Below, in pieces: positions 58,046-64,000 of a stretch of 64,000 nt of DNA (its first letter is position 1; each line of letters opens with the position of its first letter). The DNA is taken from NCBI GenBank assembly GCA_026826555.1, contig JAKSZT010054565.1:9692608-9756607 (forward strand), in the 5' to 3' direction. Origin of the DNA: Tolypeutes matacus. Its lineage: Eukaryota; Chordata; Mammalia; Cingulata; Chlamyphoridae. The notes below the pieces were generated by a model. It worked only from the letters and a program-made list of their open reading frames with translations. It was not told the DNA's origin and did no database searches. The translations under genes and the position numbers were made by a program.

Positions 58046-59604
58046 CATTCAGCATGCCAAAATAATTTCCCGAGGACTGTGCTGGGATTCCTCCAGACAG
58101 CAAACTCTTCCAGGGCTGAGCTGTTCCTTTATTTCCTTTCTGCCTCCCACACCTGCTGTTACCACCTGAACCATAAGGCTGGCCGTTGTGAGTGCATACC
58201 TGGGGCAGAGAGGCACAGGTGCTGGTTGAAGGCTGCTGTGACATCCTATTCTGACCCAGCCTCTGCTCCCCAGCCTCTCTGCAGCTGACATTTCTGCAGG
58301 CACATGGTTTTTCCACATCATTGCAGCCAGGCTCTGTCTGCTTGGGAATGAGGGCAGGTCCAAACTAGAGGGCACTGAGGCTCTTGATGGATGAGTTAGA
58401 GACCCAGGCAAAGTGACAAAGTAGAAGGGATTGAAATTTCACAATTTTCCCATCTATAAAAATAAATGCAAACTACTTCAACAATTTGATTTGAGCCAAT
58501 GTTCTGGCCTATTCATGCCCTCTTTCATCCAGTGTCTGAGAAGGAAAGTGTTAATTTTTTCTTCTGCATATAGAAAATGTTTTTTTGACCAGCAAAGGAC
58601 ATTAGGTCAGCTTACCCTTTAAAGGTGGCAACTCCAATTTAGAAGATTTAAGTTTGAGAAAATATGCTCTCTAAGAAGAGCCCAGGAACAGTCATAAAAA
58701 ACTCGTTGCCAGTCCTGCAAGAAGGTTTATGTGGGTTCATTCTGGAAGCTTTCAAAGGATGTGATAAAGGCAGGAGTGGCTGCCATTCACTGATGGTGTG
58801 GGATCTGCTGACCTTGGGGGTCAGCTGGGCAATTGGGCAGCTGGCTTGGCCCCTGCTTCGAGGAAGAACAGTGCCCAATTAGAGAGGTGTCTTGCTCAAG
58901 ATGCAAAACAGGCAGCAACTGAAAAGTTCCCAAAAAGCTTGTTAATCAAGGCTTAGCGGTCTGAGCTGGGCAGCTTCGTGCTTGTAGAGGGCAGTGTTGG
59001 GAGAACCAAGGGCCAATGACAATGAAAGGCCAGAGGCCTGGCTGGCTTCGCTGTGACCTGGGTCTAAGCATTGGGAAGAGAGGTGAATGGGTCTTATTTG
59101 CTGATTTTCTGAATACCAATTCTAGACTTCCTTGCCCTTTTAGGACAAAAAGAAAAGGAAGAGCAACCTCCCACAGTGTTATTAGCATAAGGAACGCAAG
59201 GTCCCAAGAAGGGTGTTTTAACTAAAAATATAAATAACCTAGAGAAGGGTTCAAATAAGATAGTGGGGAGCGACTTCCTTTGAGGTTTGGCTTCAGGGAG
59301 GAGCCTCATGATGACACTCAAATCTCCCTCAGTGATCCCATCAGAGGGATAGTGTCTCAGTTTCATGGACTACGGAACTGACCCAAGAGAGAAATTCTGG
59401 TCTCTTTAATATTTGGCTCAAGTTGCTGTGACTTGAGTTATGGGCTGATTTCCTATTTCCTAAATCTTTGATTGCAGAAGTAAGAATGCAGGCATGAGCT
59501 GGGTTCGAACATGAAGATTTCCCTGAAATATAGCAGAGTCATAGTAATGGTAATGTCGCTATCACAGTAGTTGTCATAGTAACGGTCACAGTAGTGATAG
59601 TCAA
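58046..59604. other. Unique, moderately GC-rich sequence
   Basis: Several overlapping frames on both strands up to 120 codons (58411-58049 minus) have no recognised domain or splice pattern. No repeat was identified. Confidence 0.35.
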
Positions 59605-59825
59605 TATTTATAGAACGCTTATGTGCCAGGCCTTGTGCTGAGTGCTCTCCATACATTCTCACATCTAATCTTCACTATCACCCTATAAAGTAGGTTTGAA
59701 TCATTAGCCCTGCTTTACAGGTAAGGAAACTGAGACACGAACCAGCCTGATCAGATTCATGGCAGTAGTAGGGGACAGAGCTGGGATTTGACTACAGGAG
59801 CCGATTCCAGAATGTGTTCTAACTG
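59605..59825 (-). mobile_element. MIR SINE, well preserved
   Basis: Complement order: GAACGCTTATGTGCCAGGCC, TTCACTATCACCCTATAAAG, TTTACAGGTAAGGAAACTGA and AGAGCTGGGATTTGACTACA. Confidence 0.92.
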
Positions 59826-61389
59826 CAGGCTGGGCTCCCTCTCTCATGACCTAAAGGAATGCTGACCCGAGAGACTCTGGGATCAGATCATCCCTGTCTA
59901 GACAAAGCACCAAAAGATTTGGAAAATGCCTAATAGTGACTGCAGTAACTACACACAGACTCTCCTGGTCAGAGCAGTTGATGGCAATTCCACAAATATA
60001 ACCCATACTTTCCCCTTTCCCCTGCATTGGCTGGGAACAGAAATGTTAGAAATTCTGAACTGTTCGAACATAGATTTGAGTATAGGGAGGCCTGGAGATT
60101 TGTCTTTGAGCCACTGCATCCCTGCTAAGCATTTTTCTTACAATCCTTTCCTCTGACTTTACTGTCTCTGAGGCTTGGGCTTTTCTTGAGATTTAGTATA
60201 CCCATAACCTTTCTTTTGAAAAGAAGTGCATTTATATTTGCGTGTGGGTGTGGAGAGGAGTAGGGAAACAAGTGTTCTGGCTAAAAGAGAGCTGACAAAA
60301 GGCAAGATGCTTGAAATCAGAGGGAGATGACTTCTACTTCTTTCTTCCACCTCCTCTTTCTAAAAGTCCAAGTCAAGAGTTGGTCCAAATTCTGTAGAAT
60401 CTGTCCTTCAAGTCAGACCCATTTGGGGGAACATTTGGGACTAGACAATTTCTTAACATTTGAGAAAACTTATAATTTCATTAAGACATTCTTATGCCTA
60501 GTAGCAGCAGTTCATCTGTAGAAATGACTTGAGGTCTGGGGAAAAAACAGTTACATTGGAAAAGCGTTTCTGAGCTGTTGAAAAGGACAATGAGAACAAA
60601 ACTTAATTAAGAGTACAGGCTAATGGAATTGAGAGGGAGGCAAGTTGAATTCATTTTATTAATAATAAACCTGAACTTAGAGAAGGAAAAGCAGATGGAA
60701 AGAAAGGAATACATAATGCGTTATGTTTCATTTCTTCTGAATAAAGCGTGGTGTGCTGAAATGTAACAAGATTATCCATCCTCTCCATCTGCTTTTGTCT
60801 AAATAAATTCAGGTTTTTCACAAATGTAATGAATTTTCAGTTTGTAATTTGCTGTCTCTGGTGTGCGCAGTGTGGAGGAGACCTAAGATGTTCTCTTTAA
60901 AGCCTATTTGCAGCACGCCCCAGGCCTGGGACTTCCATTATGCACCAGGGCCTCTCAAAGCATCAGGGAAGATGTCCCGCTCCCAGCATGGGTGGATGTT
61001 CTATCATGGAAGCCTTGGTGGGGGGAGGGGCGGTTTGCATAGCACAGGTTGGCAGAGAAGGACAGTAGTCTAGATTTGGGGTATGGGGTCAGAGGAGCAG
61101 TTTGGGTCTACTTTGCTCTGAAGATTTGTTGGAACTCTGCCCTTTCACATTCACCAGGAATTCCATTTCTCCTATATATCAGTTCTCCAAATTCTATTAT
61201 TCTTTAACTCACTTATTTCAAATTGCCTTTTTCAACTGCTTCAGGACACTGGTTTATTTTCCCTTTCCCTGGACACCTGTTGCCCTTTTACTCGCTGAAT
61301 TCAACTCTGCACTCAATCATCTATTTGCCTGTATTGTTCTTTCTAGTTTTACGTGTGTGAGTTTTGTAGTCCTGAATATGATTGTAAGT
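59826..61389. other. Unique non-coding sequence
   Basis: No recognised repeat or gene. 61140-61380 has weak L2-like pyrimidine-rich text. Confidence 0.35.
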
Positions 61390-61394
61390 TCCTC

Positions 61395-61530
61395 TTTCTT
61401 CCTTCAACAAATATTTATTGAGTACTTCCATCTGCTAGTCACTACGCATTGCAGGCACTGGGGATCAGTGTTGAGCAATGCAGACACATTCCTTGGCCTT
61501 GTGGAGCTTGAGGATTAATGGAGAAGAAAT
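61395..61530 (+). repeat. Start of an ancient 20135-type repeat
   Basis: CCTTCAACAAATATTTATTG, GGCACTGGGGATCAGTG and CCTTGTGGAGCTTGAGGATT are the head of the family. Confidence 0.6.
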
Positions 61531-61584
61531 GTTAAATACTATTCACTTGCATGAATAAATACTTGCAAAATTTAATAAGCATCA

Positions 61585-62405
61585 AATTTAAATCAACTTT
61601 ATGGAGATGTAATTATATACATTAAAACTCATGCATCTTAAGTGTACAGGTCAACGACTTCTGACAAATGTAGCCATACATATAACCGCTATCCCAGTTA
61701 AGATATAGAATATTTCCATATCCCCAGAAAGGGAAGAGGTAAAACTCTCCCCAGTCTCTCCCTGCTCCCCAACTACCACCATTCATTTGATTTTTATCAC
61801 TATAGATTATTTTTACCTGCTCTAGAATTTCATATAAGTAAGATAGAATAATACACGATGTGCTCTTTTGTGTGTGGTTTCTTTCACTCAGCCTAATAGC
61901 TGAGAAATTCTTCAATGTTGTTCAGTAGAACTGTAATTTTTTCCTTTATATTACTGAGTATACATATGAGGATATACCAAAATTTGGTGATCAGTTCACG
62001 TGTTGATGGATATTTGAGTGGTTTACAGCTTTTGGTTACTATAAATAAAGTTACTATGAACATTTGTGTTTAGGTCTTTCTGTGGCATATATATTTGTGT
62101 TTTTTTTTACTAAATACCCAGGTGTGGAAAGTGTATATTTAAATTTACATGAAACTAAAAAGTGTTTTCCAAAATGGTTGTGACATTTTATACTTCCACC
62201 AACATCTCATGAGAGTTCCAATTGCTCTGTATCCTTACCAACACTTAGTATTTTTATTCTTTTTAGTATTAATCATTCTAATGAATGTGAGTAGTACCTC
62301 GTGGTTTTAGTTTGTATTTCCCTGAAGACAAAGGATGCTGAGTATCTTTTCATGTGGTTATTAGCTATTTTATATCATATTTTATGGAGTGTCTGTTTAA
62401 TTTAG
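61585..62405 (-). mobile_element. Old L1 3' portion
   Basis: Antisense L1 ORF2 C-terminal and 3'UTR text: TGTGTGGTTTCTTTCACTCA, GATGGATATTTGAGTGGTTT and TTTCCCTGAAGACAAAGGAT. Its divergence makes it one of the older L1s here. Confidence 0.8.
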
Positions 62406-63117
62406 CAATATTTTTAAAAGATCATGACAAAGTGGCATTTATCCCAGGAATGCAACATTGTTTTTAACCTCCCATAACCAATTATTGTAATTCATTATGT
62501 TAACAGTGTAAAAGGGGAAAACTACAGATTATCTCAAAAGGTACAGAAAGAGCATTTGACAAAATTCCTCATCTATCTATGATAAAAAACACTTATCACT
62601 CCAGGAATAAAGAGCATCTATGGAAATGTACAGATAATGTCATACTTAATGGTAAAATATTGGATGCTTTCCCCCTAAGATGTGAAACAAGGCAAAGATG
62701 TCCACTATTTTCTATTCAGTTTTGTCCTGGAGTTCTTAGCCAGTGGAATAAGACAAGGAAAAAGAAGAATACAATCAGAAAGCAAGAAGTAAAACTGTCT
62801 TTATTCACAGGCAACATGATTATCTATGTAGAACATTCTAAGGAATAGTACTAAAGCTAGTAAGTGAGTTTTGCAAAACTGTAGGATACAAAGTCAACAT
62901 ACAAAAATCATTTGTATTTCTATATACTAGAACAATTAAAAATTGAAATTAACAAAACAATACTATTTACAATAGCATCACATAAGTGAAATACTTAGGG
63001 ATAAACTTACCAAAAGATGTGCAAGATTTGTCCAATGAATACTATAAAACATTTCTAAGAGAAATTAAAGACATATATTGGAAAAATATATGATGCATAT
63101 GGATTGGGAGATCCAAT
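62406..63117 (+). mobile_element. Old L1 ORF2 fragment (reverse transcriptase)
   Basis: Plus-strand reverse transcriptase text: HDKVAFIPGMQH-like start, then KEHLWKCTDNVILNGKILDA, TRQRCPLFSIQFCPGVLS and LFTGNMIIYVEHSKE, where the catalytic Asp pair is replaced by Gly-Asn. Later ORF2 text follows to about 63115, where another L1 is inserted. It is non-functional. Confidence 0.8.
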
Positions 63118-64000
63118 ATTTTTTTAAACAAATCAACTCCACTGATATATATTAATAAAGCATAAATCCATCCAAAGCGTACAATCAAGGGTATTCAATA
63201 TAATCACAGTTGTGATTTATCACATCAATCATTGTTAAAGCATTTTCATTATTCCAATAACAATGATAAAAAACAAAAAAACTCATCACCTTTCAATCTC
63301 TCTATGCTTTCTCTGGCGTACATAGCTGCTATTTTATTTCCTTCTATCTAGTGGATTTGTACTTATATTTTGTAAAAACAGCCTTATATATGCAATATCA
63401 CCCATATTCATATTTTACACGAGGGCTCACTATGTTATACAGTCCCATGTTACATTTTTTAACTTTCCTTTCAGTAATATACATGTCCTTAGACTTTCCC
63501 TTTCAACCACTGTCATACCCATATAATAGCTTTGCTAGTTGCAAATATTATGATGTGCTTTGGCCATTTGTATTCATTTACAAAGTTTACAAACAATCTT
63601 TTTACCAATTCTGCACAGATTAACCATCAGCTTTCCATTCTCTACCCTTGTTCTATTTTCTGGTGACCTATATTCTAATTATTACCTCTATGAATTTACA
63701 TAATATATTTGTTCATAATATTGCAAACATACAATATGTGTCCTTTTGTGTCTGGCTTGTTTCACTCAACATAATGTCCTCCAGGTTCATCTTTGTTGTC
63801 ATATGCTTCATGACTTCATTTCTTCTTACTGCTGCATAATATTCCATCATGTGTATACACCACAATTTGTTTATCCATTCATCATGTGTTGGACACCTGA
63901 GTTGTTTCCAACTTTTGGCAATTATGAATAATGCTGGTATGAACATCAATGTGCAGATGTCTATTTGTGTCACTACTCTCAATTCTTCTGGATATATTCC
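63118..64000 (-). mobile_element. L1 3' end, continuing beyond the window
   Basis: A short T-run begins the same L1 3'UTR as at 21817. The ORF2 C-terminus reads openly on the minus strand (63982-63713) and includes DEWINKLWCIHMMEYYAAVR and MNLEDIMLSETSQTQKDTYC with a natural stop. The element inserted into the plus-strand L1 at 62406 and runs off the right edge. Confidence 0.92.

Noticed and set aside
58038..58411. Overlapping frames on both strands up to 120 codons
   Set aside because: Moderately GC-rich unique DNA leaves several frames open by chance. None shows a domain or splice sites.

Overview
This window looks like non-coding DNA, intergenic or deep-intronic, from a xenarthran mammal, most likely the nine-banded armadillo (Dasypus). 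The strongest lineage evidence is four copies of a tRNA-Ala-derived SINE of the armadillo DAS type, together with L1/HAL1 elements whose 3' ends recur through the window. Ancient mammal-wide repeats (MIR, L2, MaLR-like LTRs, hAT elements) confirm a eutherian genome. I found no intact, recognisable protein-coding gene. The reading frames are short and mostly antisense shadows of retrotransposons or chance frames.

Layout. 352-9268 is one near full-length, decayed L1 on the plus strand. It is interrupted by two DAS-SINEs and by a 2.07-kb antisense processed pseudogene of PRPS1, with a 16-bp target-site duplication (TSD), a polyadenylation signal and in-frame stops. 10385-13104 holds a minus-strand element with the same 5'UTR and an L1 ORF1 but no ORF2, that is, a HAL1-like 'half-L1'. 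13600-21200 is old mammalian repeats with a DAS-SINE (perfect 11-bp TSD) and a 187-bp foldback element. 21817-25172 is a 5'-truncated minus-strand L1 carrying a DAS-SINE whose B box is tandemly duplicated. 25185-42300 is mostly unique sequence with MIR, L2 and LTR fragments, an old L1 mosaic (27740-29720) and a hAT-Charlie-like element. 42360-43034 and 51619-52192 are short minus-strand L1/HAL1 3' ends with good TSDs. 43231-43517 is a CATC tetranucleotide array containing a ten-N assembly gap. 50317-50674 and 55395-55982 are two solo LTRs with TG...CA ends and 4-bp duplications. The second sits inside a nest of two opposed L1/HAL1 3' ends. 61585-64000 is a cluster of three L1 pieces that runs off the window.

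There is no operon or pathway to describe. The story is layered retrotransposition: L1 machinery explains the SINEs, the PRPS1 retrocopy and the ORF2-less copies. No new biological system is evident. The items most worth checking are the foldback element, the HAL1-like element, the nested LTR locus, one possible exon with a cysteine-rich signature, and a few candidate conserved regulatory stretches.
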